Counted from the first letter of the stretch, positions 28,100 through 37,886 are shown. The stretch is 40,580 nucleotides of DNA from Chlorobiota bacterium (GCA_013153865.1 JAADDR010000033.1:1-40580), one strand, 5' to 3'. Made by a program: numbers and translations. The notes: generated by a model not told the origin, from the letters alone.

Positions 28100-28662
28100 T
28101 ACGGAATATTTAAAATGTATGAAATAATATCTTGCGAAGATAAAATATTTTCCGTTTCCGAAAGTTTTATTGCGGATTCGGGCATGGTTGCGACTGCGGC
28201 TTCTTCGGGGTCTTGAACCAATGCCGTTCCTCCGTAACGGACAACGTCTTTTAATCCTTCGGCTCCGTCGTTATTTGCTCCTGACAATATAATTCCTGAC
28301 ATTTTGTTTCTGAGCGAAAATGCGGCGGAACTTAGAGTAATGTCGATTGAAGGTCTGGAATGATTAACGGTTTCTTCCGCTGACAATGAAAATGTTTTGT
28401 CGGGCTCTATATATAAATGATAATTTGCGGGGGCAATATAAACATGTCCGGCTAATATTTTTTCCTTGTCGAAAGGTTCTGAAACAGGCAATTGAGATTT
28501 TATTCTTAATGCTTCCGTAAATCCTTCTTTTATGTGTTTTAAACGATGTAAAACCAGAATAAGCGTAAGAGGAAACTGTTTCGGCAAAGATTTTAATATT
28601 TCCGTAATTATTTTGAAACTTCCCGCAGACCCGCCTATAACTATGTATTTAATTTCATTCAT
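28099..28662 (-). CDS. CheB-type protein-glutamate methylesterase domain, no receiver domain
   Basis: VIGGSAGSFKII (Ser), LVLHR (His), HVYIAPANYHL, GIILSGANNDGAEGL (Asp), ATMPESAI. Confidence 0.9.
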   Translation of the reverse strand: MNEIKYIVIGGSAGSFKIITEILKSLPKQFPLTLILVLHRLKHIKEGFTEALRIKSQLPVSEPFDKEKILAGHVYIAPANYHLYIEPDKTFSLSAEETVNHSRPSIDITLSSAAFSLRNKMSGIILSGANNDGAEGLKDVVRYGGTALVQDPEEAAVATMPESAIKLSETENILSSQDIISYILNIP

Positions 28663-28665
28663 AAA

Positions 28666-29484
28666 TCAGATAAATCTTTTTTTGAATATTGCGGATTTTG
28701 AATAAATACGCTTGAATCTTCCCGAAAAAACGTCTTTTATTTCTCTTTCTCCGAGAATAAGATACCCTCCTTTTTTAACGGAATTGCCTGTAATTTTTAA
28801 TATGTCTTTTTGCATGTCTTCATTGTAATAAATCAGCCTGTTCCTGAATAAAACCATATCAAATTCGGAAATTCCCGGATGTTTAAAAAAATCGAATTCT
28901 TCGAATATAATACGTCCTTTAAAGGAATGTCTTAATTTATAATTTTTGTTATGAGGGTAAAAAACTCTTTTTATGTTTAAGTTGCCGTCTAACTGTTCCG
29001 TATTTTTTTCGCATGCTTTTATGTCTTTTACCGAAAAAATGCCGTTTTTAATTATTTCAATATTTTTTTTGTCAGTTACCGAGACAATAATATTTATATG
29101 TTCGGATTTAAACATTCCCAAAAAATATATAAGCGAATATAATTCTTTCCCGAATACGCAATACGGTATATGTATAACCGGATTTGACTTTGAAGTTAAT
29201 TTCGGCAGTAATTTTTGGTTCAAATAATTCCATGTATCGGTATCTCTGAATAATTCTGTTTGAGGAACAAATAAATTATCCGAAAAGTTGAGAGCAAAAG
29301 TTTTTGATTGGTTTAATTTAAAAATTAAATCATTAACGTTGTTTATGTTATTTTTTTGCATGAAAATTTGTGCCCGTCTCATTTTAAATGAGAACCGGTA
29401 TTTTGTAAAGTCATAAGACGTAACGTCTTTCAGCTCGTTGTATATACGAGTTACGTCAGAGATTGTAAGATACGGTTCCGGCAT
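28666..29484 (-). CDS. CheR-type methyltransferase homologue, SAM motif apparently degenerate
   Basis: TSYDFTKYRFSFKMRRAQ, QTELFRDTDTWNYL, SEFDMVLFRNRLIYYNEDMQKDIL, KKGGYLILGERE; HIPYCVFGKELYSL in place of an AGCATGEEVYS-type motif. Confidence 0.82.
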   Translation of the reverse strand: MPEPYLTISDVTRIYNELKDVTSYDFTKYRFSFKMRRAQIFMQKNNINNVNDLIFKLNQSKTFALNFSDNLFVPQTELFRDTDTWNYLNQKLLPKLTSKSNPVIHIPYCVFGKELYSLIYFLGMFKSEHINIIVSVTDKKNIEIIKNGIFSVKDIKACEKNTEQLDGNLNIKRVFYPHNKNYKLRHSFKGRIIFEEFDFFKHPGISEFDMVLFRNRLIYYNEDMQKDILKITGNSVKKGGYLILGEREIKDVFSGRFKRIYSKSAIFKKRFI

Positions 29485-29516
29485 GCGACAGATTTATTCA
29501 ATCGGCAAAAAAATAT

Positions 29517-29524
29517 TATATTTG
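29517..29524 (+). promoter_or_regulatory. Putative -7 element (TATATTTG) for the HMG-CoA-lyase-like gene
   Basis: TAnnTTTG match upstream of ATG 29567. Confidence 0.4.
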
Positions 29525-29566
29525 TTCGTTTTATAAGGTAAAATTAATAACAAAAATATAAATACA

Positions 29567-30577
29567 ATGCAATATCCCAAAAAAGTAGATCTCGGAGACA
29601 TTACCGTAAGAGACGGTTTTCAACATGAAGAAAAATTTATTCCCACGGAAGCTAAATTATGGGTTGCCGAACAACTTATACTCGCAGGATACAAAAAAAT
29701 AGAAGTAACAAATTTCGGAAATCCGAAAGGAATGCCTCAATTTAAAGATGCCGACGATTTAATGAAAAAAATCAGAAACAGTAAAAAAATAAAAGACAAA
29801 CTCGAGGATGTTGAAATTACGGCGGTAACTATCAGAGAACGTGCAATTGAGAGAGCAATTGAAGCAAAAAAAGAAGGTTGGGGTCCAGACAGAATTTTAC
29901 TTATGGTATCCACAAGCGAATCGCATCAATATAAAAATTCAGGTCTTTCGCATAAAGAATATTGGAAAATGAGTGAAGAATACATAAAAAAAGCTAAAGA
30001 TGCCGGAATAAAAGTAAACGGAACCGTAAGCACCATTTGGGGATGCCCGATAGAAGGTCCTACACGCATGGAAGATGCAGTTGAATTTACAAAAAGATGG
30101 CTCGACATAGGTGCCGACGATATCGAACATGCCGACCACGACGGCAGTGCTTCGCCCGACAGAGTTTACAAATATTTTTCGATGCTTCTGGATGCGATAC
30201 CGGATACTTCTTTGCATCTTGCACATTTTCATACAACGAGAGGATGGGGTTTGGCAAACGTGTTAGCCGCATTGCAAGCCGGAATAACGCGCTACGAATC
30301 TACTCTCGGAGGTATCGGCGGGCAACCGGCAAATTTTGTTGACGGAGTGCCTGTTTCCGGAACAGGGTCTTATTATTACAAAAATCCTAATGCAGTAGGG
30401 CTTGTTTCTACCGAAGATATGCTTGTAATGATGGACGAAATGGGAATAGAAACAGGCATCGACATTGACAAAATTCTTGAAATCGGGAATACCGCAGAAC
30501 GTATAGTAGGCAGACGATTACGCTCCGAAACGGTAAAAGCCGGGCGTATTCCGAAAGAGTTAACCGGAAGAAAATAA
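29567..30577 (+). CDS. HMG-CoA-lyase-like DRE-TIM enzyme (pyruvate carboxyltransferase superfamily)
   Basis: DITVRDGFQHEEKF, HLAHFHTTRGWGLANVLAALQAGITRYESTLGGIGGQPANFVDGV, VSTEDMLVMMDEMG. Confidence 0.8.
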   Translation: MQYPKKVDLGDITVRDGFQHEEKFIPTEAKLWVAEQLILAGYKKIEVTNFGNPKGMPQFKDADDLMKKIRNSKKIKDKLEDVEITAVTIRERAIERAIEAKKEGWGPDRILLMVSTSESHQYKNSGLSHKEYWKMSEEYIKKAKDAGIKVNGTVSTIWGCPIEGPTRMEDAVEFTKRWLDIGADDIEHADHDGSASPDRVYKYFSMLLDAIPDTSLHLAHFHTTRGWGLANVLAALQAGITRYESTLGGIGGQPANFVDGVPVSGTGSYYYKNPNAVGLVSTEDMLVMMDEMGIETGIDIDKILEIGNTAERIVGRRLRSETVKAGRIPKELTGRK

Positions 30578-30580
30578 AAT

Positions 30581-32044
30581 ATGCAAAAAAGAAAAAGCGG
30601 TATTTTGCTGCATATAACATCACTTCCCGGAAAATACGGCACAGGCACTTTGGGAGAGGAAGCATACCGTTTTGCCGATTTTTTGTCCGAAACGGGGCAG
30701 ACGTATTGGCAAATATTGCCTTTGGGACATACCGGTTACGGAAATTCGCCTTATTCGGCATATTCGGCTTTTGCCGGAAATCCGTTACTTATAAACATTG
30801 AGGATTTGCCTTTCGGTGCCGGAAAACAAAAAAGCGAAGAAATAAAAAACATTGATTACGAAAAAGTTATAAAGCAAAAAATACCCTTGCTAAAAAAAAT
30901 TGCCGAAGAATTTTTAATTTCAAAACAAGATAAATCAAAATTTGAAAAATTTAAAGAAAAAAACCGGTATTGGCTTTCCGATTATGCGTTTTTTATAAGT
31001 TTAAAAGAATTTTATAACGGAAAACCTTACTGCGATTTTGAAAAAGACATAAAATTCAGAAAAGAAAATGAATTAAAATCTTTAAGGAAAAAATTAGAAC
31101 GCCGAATAAAAATATACGAAGTCATACAATATTTCTTTTTTGAACAATGGTTTAAACTGAAAAAATACGTAAACGAAAAAGGAATCAAAATAATAGGCGA
31201 TTTACCGCTGTATGTTGCACCCGACAGTGCCGATGTCTGGGCAAATCCGGAAATATTCATTCTTGACGAAAATCTGACTCCCGTAAAAGTCGCCGGAGTT
31301 CCGCCGGATTATTTCAGCCCTTCCGGGCAATTGTGGGGAAATCCTGTTTACGATTGGAATTTTTTGAAAAAAACCGGATACGAATGGTGGAATAAACGAA
31401 TTGAAATAAACTTAAAACTTTTCGACATTGTTCGTTTCGATCATTTCAGAGGATTATCGGAATTTTGGGCTGTTCCTTACGGAAACAAAACAGCCGAAAA
31501 CGGCGAGTGGCTGCCGGGTCCGGACAATGATTTTTTCGAACTCGTTTTTAAAGACAATAAAAGATTTATAGCGGAAGATTTAGGCGTAATTACCGAGAAC
31601 GTAAAAAAATTACTGAAAAACTATAACCTTCCCGGAATGAAAATATTGCAATTTGCATTCAATTCCGGAAGTTCAAATCCGTTTCTTCCTCATAATTTCG
31701 ATAAAAATTGCGTTGTTTATACCGGAACTCACGATAACGACACCTCTGCCGGAATACTGCAAACTTATACCGACGAAGAAAAAAATTTCTCAAAAAAATA
31801 TTTTGATTATACCGAAGAAAATTTTGCTCACCGGCTAATAAAATTAGCTTGGTCTTCAACGGCAAATACGGCAATCACACCTTTGCAGGATTTATTGCAA
31901 CTTCCGTCGGAATGCAGAATGAATACTCCCGGAACAATAGAAAATAATTGGCAATGGCGATTTGATTTTAAGGATTTAACATCCGACAAAAAAGATTTCT
32001 TGACGGAAATAACCGAAATATACGGACGAAGACAGTCTGTATAA
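30581..32044 (+). CDS. malQ: 4-alpha-glucanotransferase (GH77)
   Basis: RKSGILLHITSLPGKYGTGTLG, WQILPLGHTGYGNSPYSAYSAFAGNPLLI, DIVRFDHFRG, EDLGVIT, GTHDNDT. Confidence 0.95.
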   Translation: MQKRKSGILLHITSLPGKYGTGTLGEEAYRFADFLSETGQTYWQILPLGHTGYGNSPYSAYSAFAGNPLLINIEDLPFGAGKQKSEEIKNIDYEKVIKQKIPLLKKIAEEFLISKQDKSKFEKFKEKNRYWLSDYAFFISLKEFYNGKPYCDFEKDIKFRKENELKSLRKKLERRIKIYEVIQYFFFEQWFKLKKYVNEKGIKIIGDLPLYVAPDSADVWANPEIFILDENLTPVKVAGVPPDYFSPSGQLWGNPVYDWNFLKKTGYEWWNKRIEINLKLFDIVRFDHFRGLSEFWAVPYGNKTAENGEWLPGPDNDFFELVFKDNKRFIAEDLGVITENVKKLLKNYNLPGMKILQFAFNSGSSNPFLPHNFDKNCVVYTGTHDNDTSAGILQTYTDEEKNFSKKYFDYTEENFAHRLIKLAWSSTANTAITPLQDLLQLPSECRMNTPGTIENNWQWRFDFKDLTSDKKDFLTEITEIYGRRQSV

Positions 32045-32099
32045 GAAAGTTTGCAGAATTTAACCGAAGATTTTATTTTTACGGAGAAATAAATATTTA

Positions 32100-33557
32100 A
32101 TGAGCGATAATAACGAAAAAAAATCAGAAAAAACACCCGAAAGTTTTTTCTCGTATTTACTGAGTTTTTTTAATGAAATATTCAGTATCAGAGAAGGAAC
32201 TGATCGCCTCAGAACCATAGAATTTATACAAAAAGACATCGAATTTAAGGGCAGGGGAATTTGGATATTGATAGCATCCATTTTTATTGCTTCCATCGGA
32301 TTAAACGTTAATTCCACCGCCGTTGTTATAGGAGCAATGCTTATATCTCCTCTTATGGGACCTATTTTGGGAATGGGACTTTCCGTAGGAACAAACGACT
32401 GGAAAACACTTAAAAAATCTTTAAAATATTTTTTTATATCCGTTATAGTAAGCATCATAACATCGGCGATATATTTTATGATAAGTCCGTTAAAAGAAGC
32501 ATCGTCGGAACTTTTGGCACGAACACAACCCACGCTTTTAGATGTTTTTATAGGCATATTCGGCGGAATGGCGGGAATAATTGCCGTATCGGGCGACGAA
32601 AAATCGAACGTAATTCCCGGAGTAGCCATTGCAACGGCACTTATGCCGCCTCTTTGCACGGCGGGATACGGTTTGGCTACTTGGCAACCCGATTTCTTTA
32701 CCGGAGCTTTGTATCTGTTTTTTATTAATTCGGTATTTATAAGTCTTACCACTTTTATTGCCGTAAAATATTTACGTTTTCCGCAAATGAATTACGTAAA
32801 CCCGAAGAAAGAACGCCGAATTAAATTTTATATATTTATTTTTGTTGTTTTAGTTATAATTCCGAGCGGGCAAATATTCTGGAACGTAATAAAAGAATCT
32901 CAATTCAACCGCAGAGCCGAAAGTTTTATTTCCGAAAATCTCGGTAAATACAAACCTGAGATTATTTATACTCAAAAAAAATATAACGATACCCTCTCTC
33001 AGATAGATATTTATTTCTCAAATTACGTATTATCGGAAGCCGCAATAAAAGATTTAAGAGAAAAACTTCCGGTTTACGGACTTACAAAAAAAGGGAATGC
33101 GGTAAGAGTAACCGATTCCACGGCTTTGATATTTCATCAGGAGAAAAATAACATAGATACTTTGGTAAATAAAATTAATAAATTCGGAGAAGAAGTTACC
33201 GGTAAATTACGAGTTGATATTTTAGAAGATATTTACAAAAAACAGGAAAAAATAATTGAAGGAAAAAATGCTAAAATAGAATTTCTTGAGAATCAGCTTA
33301 TCGGCATAAAAAGAGATACACTCCCGTTACACAGCTTAAAAAAAGAGCTTGCCGTTCAATATCCGCGCATAGAAAAATTCGCTTTCGCAAAAAGCATAGA
33401 ACTTAACGATTCTTTGAAATATGATACAATTCCGACATTACTCGTAAAATGGAAAAAAGGCACTTATAATTCTTATATTCGCAAAAAAAACAAAACTTTA
33501 AAGAATTGGTTGAAAATTCGTTTAAATTTGGACACTTTAAAAATAGTAAAATACTGA
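32100..33557 (+). CDS. DUF389 integral membrane protein with a C-terminal soluble/coiled-coil extension
   Basis: LIASIFIASIGLNVNSTAVVIGAMLISPLMGPILGMGLSVGTND, GVAIATALMPPLCTAGYGLA; about 220 aa after the last TM. Confidence 0.85.
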   Translation: MSDNNEKKSEKTPESFFSYLLSFFNEIFSIREGTDRLRTIEFIQKDIEFKGRGIWILIASIFIASIGLNVNSTAVVIGAMLISPLMGPILGMGLSVGTNDWKTLKKSLKYFFISVIVSIITSAIYFMISPLKEASSELLARTQPTLLDVFIGIFGGMAGIIAVSGDEKSNVIPGVAIATALMPPLCTAGYGLATWQPDFFTGALYLFFINSVFISLTTFIAVKYLRFPQMNYVNPKKERRIKFYIFIFVVLVIIPSGQIFWNVIKESQFNRRAESFISENLGKYKPEIIYTQKKYNDTLSQIDIYFSNYVLSEAAIKDLREKLPVYGLTKKGNAVRVTDSTALIFHQEKNNIDTLVNKINKFGEEVTGKLRVDILEDIYKKQEKIIEGKNAKIEFLENQLIGIKRDTLPLHSLKKELAVQYPRIEKFAFAKSIELNDSLKYDTIPTLLVKWKKGTYNSYIRKKNKTLKNWLKIRLNLDTLKIVKY

Positions 33558-33560
33558 AAA

Positions 33561-34355
33561 ATGCAACAATATTTAAACTTGTTGGACAGGGTCTTGAACG
33601 AAGGCGTTAAAAAAGAAGACCGCACGGGAACGGGAACAATCAGCGTATTCGGGCATCAGATGAGGTTTGATTTAAACAACGGTTTTCCGCTTTTAACAAC
33701 GAAAAAAATACACCTTAAATCCGTGATACACGAACTTTTGTGGTTTATCAGCGGTTCTACAAACATAAAATATTTGCGGGAAAACGGAGTAAGAATTTGG
33801 AACGAATGGGCCGACGACGACGGCGAACTCGGCAGGATATACGGATATCAATGGCGTTCGTGGACTGCCGAAAACGGAAAACACATAGACCAACTCGCAA
33901 ACGTAATTAAACAAATAAAAGAAAATCCTAATTCGCGAAGGCACATTGTAAGTGCTTGGAACGTAGGCGACTTAGATAAAATGAATTTACCGCCGTGTCA
34001 TATTTTATTTCAATTTTACGTTGCCGACGGCAAACTTTCTTGTCAACTTTATCAAAGAAGCGCCGACATATTTCTCGGTGTGCCTTTTAATATAGCGTCT
34101 TATGCCCTGCTTATTATGATGGTTGCGAGAGAAACGGAATTAAAACCGGGCGATTTTGTTCATACCCTCGGCGATGCTCACATTTATCTTAACCATATAG
34201 AACAGGTAAAACTTCAACTTACGAGAGAACCGAGACCTTTGCCCGAAATGATTTTAAATCCGGAAATTAAAAGTGTTTTTGATTTTAAATACGAAGATTT
34301 TAAATTGGAAAATTATAATCCGCATCCGCACATAAAAGGAGCAATATCAGTTTAA
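33561..34355 (+). CDS. thyA: Thymidylate synthase
   Basis: [30 protein letters not shown] catalytic Cys, [29 protein letters not shown]. Confidence 0.97.
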   Translation: MQQYLNLLDRVLNEGVKKEDRTGTGTISVFGHQMRFDLNNGFPLLTTKKIHLKSVIHELLWFISGSTNIKYLRENGVRIWNEWADDDGELGRIYGYQWRSWTAENGKHIDQLANVIKQIKENPNSRRHIVSAWNVGDLDKMNLPPCHILFQFYVADGKLSCQLYQRSADIFLGVPFNIASYALLIMMVARETELKPGDFVHTLGDAHIYLNHIEQVKLQLTREPRPLPEMILNPEIKSVFDFKYEDFKLENYNPHPHIKGAISV

Positions 34356-34358
34356 ATT

Positions 34359-34859
34359 ATGACAATATCGATAATAGCGGCAATTGCCGAAAACAATGTT
34401 ATAGGAAAAAACAACAAATTAATATGGCATATTTCCGAAGATTTAAAACGATTTAAAAAACTTACTTCCGGGCATCCGGTAATTATGGGCAGAAAAACAT
34501 ACGAATCTCTGCCTTTTAAACCTTTGCCCGACAGGCGAAACATAATTTTAAGCACCCGAAAAGACATTAAATACGAAGGTGCCGAAGTATTTAACGATAT
34601 TAACGAAATTCTTAAAGAATGCAAAAACGAAAATGAAATATTTATTTGCGGCGGTGCCGAAATTTATAAACTTTTTTTGCCTCTTGCCGATAAAATGTAT
34701 TTAACGGAAGTCCATAAAGTATTTGAAGGAGATACGTTTTTTCCGGAAATTGATTTCTCGCAATGGAAACTTATTGAAAAATCCGAAATAAAATATGACG
34801 AAAAATCAGATCTGTATTATAAATTCTTGAATTACGAAAAAATAAAATTCTGTTTATGA
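34359..34859 (+). CDS. folA: Dihydrofolate reductase
   Basis: ISIIAAIAENNVIGKNNKLIWHISEDLKRFKKLTSGHPVIMGRKTYESLP; 3 nt after thyA. Confidence 0.96.
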   Translation: MTISIIAAIAENNVIGKNNKLIWHISEDLKRFKKLTSGHPVIMGRKTYESLPFKPLPDRRNIILSTRKDIKYEGAEVFNDINEILKECKNENEIFICGGAEIYKLFLPLADKMYLTEVHKVFEGDTFFPEIDFSQWKLIEKSEIKYDEKSDLYYKFLNYEKIKFCL

Positions 34860-34930
34860 GAATTAAACCTTTTGTATTTTAAAACGTCTTATAAGCAAAA
34901 GTAATAATTTCTCATAATCAAACGTTACGA

Positions 34931-34967
34931 AAAAACCCGTATTTATACATATAATGCGGGTTTTTTT
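34931..34967 (+). terminator. Rho-independent terminator after thyA-folA
   Basis: AAAAACCCG...CGGGTTTTTTT stem with T tail. Confidence 0.75.
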
Positions 34968-35025
34968 ACGCTTTTTAACCTGTAATTTTATCTTGTGATA
35001 ATTTTATTATCGAGATAATTAATTT

Positions 35026-35033
35026 TATCTTTG
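35026..35033 (+). promoter_or_regulatory. Putative -7 element (TATCTTTG) for the TlpA-like gene
   Basis: TAnnTTTG match 20 bp upstream of ATG 35054. Confidence 0.4.
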
Positions 35034-35053
35034 AACAAATTTATTTCGGGTAT

Positions 35054-35665
35054 ATGAAAATAAAAGAAAAAATTGCCGAATACAAAAAGAAACCTCTTAA
35101 ATCCAAAATATCGGATGCCGTTTTTATCGTTTTTATAATTGTTATGCTTACCCCTTCCGGCAGACTGGCGGTAGGAGGATTTGCAAACAGAATAAAAGCA
35201 ATGTTTGTACAACCTTCGGTAAAAACAGGAAAAAACATACCCCGACTCGGAAAAGATGATTATAATTGGTATTTAAAAGATATTTACGATAATACCGTAA
35301 ATCTTTCCGATTTTAAAAATAAAGTTTTATTCATAAACTATTGGGCAACGTGGTGTCCGCCGTGTGTAGGCGAAATGCCAGAGATTCAGAGTTTGTATGA
35401 AGACTTTAAAGATAATGAAGATATAGAATTTTTGCTTATTACTTCCGATACTCCGGATAAAGCAAAAGCATTTACGAAAAAAAAACATTATAATTTCCCG
35501 ATATATTTCTTTTCCTCGCCGGCTCCCGAAATCTTAAAATCAAATGTTATCCCCGCAACGTTTATTATTTCGAAAAAAGGAGAAATTCGCGTAAGCGAAA
35601 CCGGAGCAAGCCATTGGAACGGCGAACGAACCCGCAAATTACTGAAAACATTAATAAGCGAATAA
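35054..35665 (+). CDS. TlpA/ResA-like membrane-anchored thioredoxin-fold protein
   Basis: N-terminal TM; VLFINYWATWCPPCVGEMPEIQSLYEDF; cis-Pro region VIPATFII. Confidence 0.9.
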   Translation: MKIKEKIAEYKKKPLKSKISDAVFIVFIIVMLTPSGRLAVGGFANRIKAMFVQPSVKTGKNIPRLGKDDYNWYLKDIYDNTVNLSDFKNKVLFINYWATWCPPCVGEMPEIQSLYEDFKDNEDIEFLLITSDTPDKAKAFTKKKHYNFPIYFFSSPAPEILKSNVIPATFIISKKGEIRVSETGASHWNGERTRKLLKTLISE

Positions 35666-35720
35666 ACTTATAAAACATAATTACTTACCGGTAAGCAAAA
35701 TAAATAATCTGTCAATAAAT

Positions 35721-36344
35721 TTAAAGCTGCCCGTTTTCTATTTTTGCCACAATTTCTTCGATCCATTTATCGGCTCCGTCGGGGTCGTATTCGTATTTTA
35801 AATCAGTATGAAAAACACGCGCCACACCTTGCCAAAAAAAAGCCGCAACGCTGCCTTTAAAATGTTTTACGAGTTCGTAACTCGTATGATGTGTTTCTCT
35901 GTCAACCAATTTTATTAATATTCGACCTTGAGAATAAGTCATTCTTCTTATGTCGTCTTCAAATTCGCGCTTTAATTCTTTCTCTTTTTTGTTAATGTAT
36001 TTTCTTCTTTCCCGGTTGTTATCCATATGTCGTAAAACAAATTCCGATTCTATAAAAATCTTTTTGATTATTTGCGAATACGGATAAACCTTTTTAACGT
36101 TTCTTACTAATCTGTAATAACGTTTTCTCTCTCGTTTGCTTTTAAAAACTCTCGGAGGATAAATATATACCGGACTTATTGCCGCATGAAATGTCGTATC
36201 GCCTTCGGGCGAGATTTTTACTTCCAAAATACCGCCTCCTTCGTTTTCCATTTTTTTCAGCATTTCAACGGCATTCATCTTTTGCTGAGAGAAAAGATGT
36301 ATTCCCGAAAACAGAAAAAATAATATTAAAAAAAATCGGCGCAT
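35721..36344 (-). CDS. DUF4294 domain-containing secreted protein
   Basis: Signal peptide; RYYRLVRNVKKVYPYSQIIKKI, LKREFEDDIRRMTYSQGRILIKLVDRETHHTSYELVKHFKGSVAAFFWQGVARVF. Confidence 0.8.
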   Translation of the reverse strand: MRRFFLILFFLFSGIHLFSQQKMNAVEMLKKMENEGGGILEVKISPEGDTTFHAAISPVYIYPPRVFKSKRERKRYYRLVRNVKKVYPYSQIIKKIFIESEFVLRHMDNNRERRKYINKKEKELKREFEDDIRRMTYSQGRILIKLVDRETHHTSYELVKHFKGSVAAFFWQGVARVFHTDLKYEYDPDGADKWIEEIVAKIENGQL

Positions 36345-36543
36345 TTTTTTGTAAACGTTTGTTCAAAAAATAAAATTACATCATTTTTTATGTTTTTCGA
36401 ATAAATTTTATTAAAAAAGTAAGATAAAAATTCTGATAACAGTTGTAATACTCATAAAACAAAAGTCTTACCGTTTATGCCGTATAACACAAATTACCTT
36501 ATGTTTAAAAAGATAAAGTTTTCTGAAATTGCTTGAATTTTAC

Positions 36544-36551
36544 TAATTTTG
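36544..36551 (+). promoter_or_regulatory. Putative -7 element (TAATTTTG) for kbl
   Basis: TAnnTTTG match 36 bp upstream of ATG 36588. Confidence 0.4.
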
Positions 36552-36587
36552 AAGACCATATTTTTAACCATTTAATATATTCGAATT

Positions 36588-37814
36588 ATGTACGGAAAAA
36601 TAAAAGATTATCTCGGAAACGAATTACAATCCATAAAAAATGCGGGTTTATATAAAAACGAAAGAATTATTACCACGCCTCAAGGAGCCGAAATAGGGCT
36701 GTCGGACGGCTCGAAAGTTATTAATTTTTGTGCCAATAATTATTTGGGTTTATCATCGCACCCGAAAGTAATTGCGGCGGCAAAAAAAGCTCTGGATACT
36801 CACGGATACGGAATGTCGTCGGTAAGATTTATTTGCGGAACACAGGATATTCATAAAAATCTGGAAAAAAAGATTGCCGAATTTTTCGGTACGGAAGATA
36901 CAATTTTATATGCGGCGGCATTCGATGCCAACGGCGGCGTATTCGAACCTTTGTTTACCAAAGAAGACGCAATAATTTCGGACGAACTGAATCACGCATC
37001 AATAATTGACGGAGTAAGACTCTGCAAAGCGGCAAGATATCGCTATAAACACAGCGATATGGAAGACCTCGAAAATCAACTTAAAACGGCACAAGCTCAA
37101 AGATTCAGAATAATAGTTACCGACGGGGTATTCTCGATGGACGGAGATATTGCCAAACTTAACGAAATTTGCGACCTCGCCGAAAAATACGATGCTCTCG
37201 TTATGGTTGACGACAGCCACGCATCAGGGTTTATCGGAAAAACCGGAAGAGGAACCCACGAATATCATAACGTAATTGACAGGGTTGACATAATTACAAG
37301 CACTTTGGGTAAAGCTCTCGGAGGTGCGATGGGAGGTTTTACAACCGGCAAAAAAGAAATTATAGATATGCTTCGTCAGCGTTCGAGACCTTATTTGTTC
37401 TCAAATTCGTTGTCGCCGGTTATTGTCGGTGCCGCACTTGAGGTTTTTAACGTTCTTACCGAATCTACCGAACTTAGAGATAAGGTTATAAATAATGCCG
37501 AATATTTTAAAGAAAAAATGGAAAAAGCCGGTTTTGTTATTAAGCCTTCAGATTCGGCAATTGTTGCTTTAATGTTGTTTAACGCAAAATTATCTCAGGA
37601 TTTTGCCGCAAAATTACTCGACGAAGGTATTTATGTTATAGGGTTTTATTATCCGGTTGTGGCAAAAGGTCAGGCGCGCATAAGGATACAACTTTCGGCG
37701 GCACACGAAAAAGAACATCTCGATAAAGCCGTTGATGCTTTTGTTAAAATAGGAAAAGAATTTGGTATTCTCGGAAAAACGAAAAAAGAAATTATTGAAA
37801 TGTACGGCGAATAA
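36588..37814 (+). CDS. kbl: Glycine C-acetyltransferase (2-amino-3-ketobutyrate CoA ligase)
   Basis: [70 protein letters not shown]-Lys motif. Confidence 0.94.
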   Translation: MYGKIKDYLGNELQSIKNAGLYKNERIITTPQGAEIGLSDGSKVINFCANNYLGLSSHPKVIAAAKKALDTHGYGMSSVRFICGTQDIHKNLEKKIAEFFGTEDTILYAAAFDANGGVFEPLFTKEDAIISDELNHASIIDGVRLCKAARYRYKHSDMEDLENQLKTAQAQRFRIIVTDGVFSMDGDIAKLNEICDLAEKYDALVMVDDSHASGFIGKTGRGTHEYHNVIDRVDIITSTLGKALGGAMGGFTTGKKEIIDMLRQRSRPYLFSNSLSPVIVGAALEVFNVLTESTELRDKVINNAEYFKEKMEKAGFVIKPSDSAIVALMLFNAKLSQDFAAKLLDEGIYVIGFYYPVVAKGQARIRIQLSAAHEKEHLDKAVDAFVKIGKEFGILGKTKKEIIEMYGE

Positions 37815-37825
37815 AAATGAAAACG

Positions 37826-37870
37826 GGCTGTTTTAAATAAACCGTAATACCGGATTTTAAACAGCCTGTT
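37826..37870. terminator. Bidirectional hairpin between convergent kbl and glmS
   Basis: GGCTGTTTTAAAT ... ATTTTAAACAGCC. Confidence 0.65.
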
Positions 37871-37886
37871 TTTTAAAAAAAGATAA

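Noticed and set aside
32060-32752. 230-aa minus ORF antisense to the DUF389 gene
   Set aside because: Sense frame has recognisable DUF389 motifs; the antisense frame has no recognisable family
35684-35695. 12-bp palindrome CTTACCGGTAAG between tlpA-like and DUF4294 genes
   Set aside because: Short, no T tail or loop; may be a weak terminator or protein site but not supportable alone
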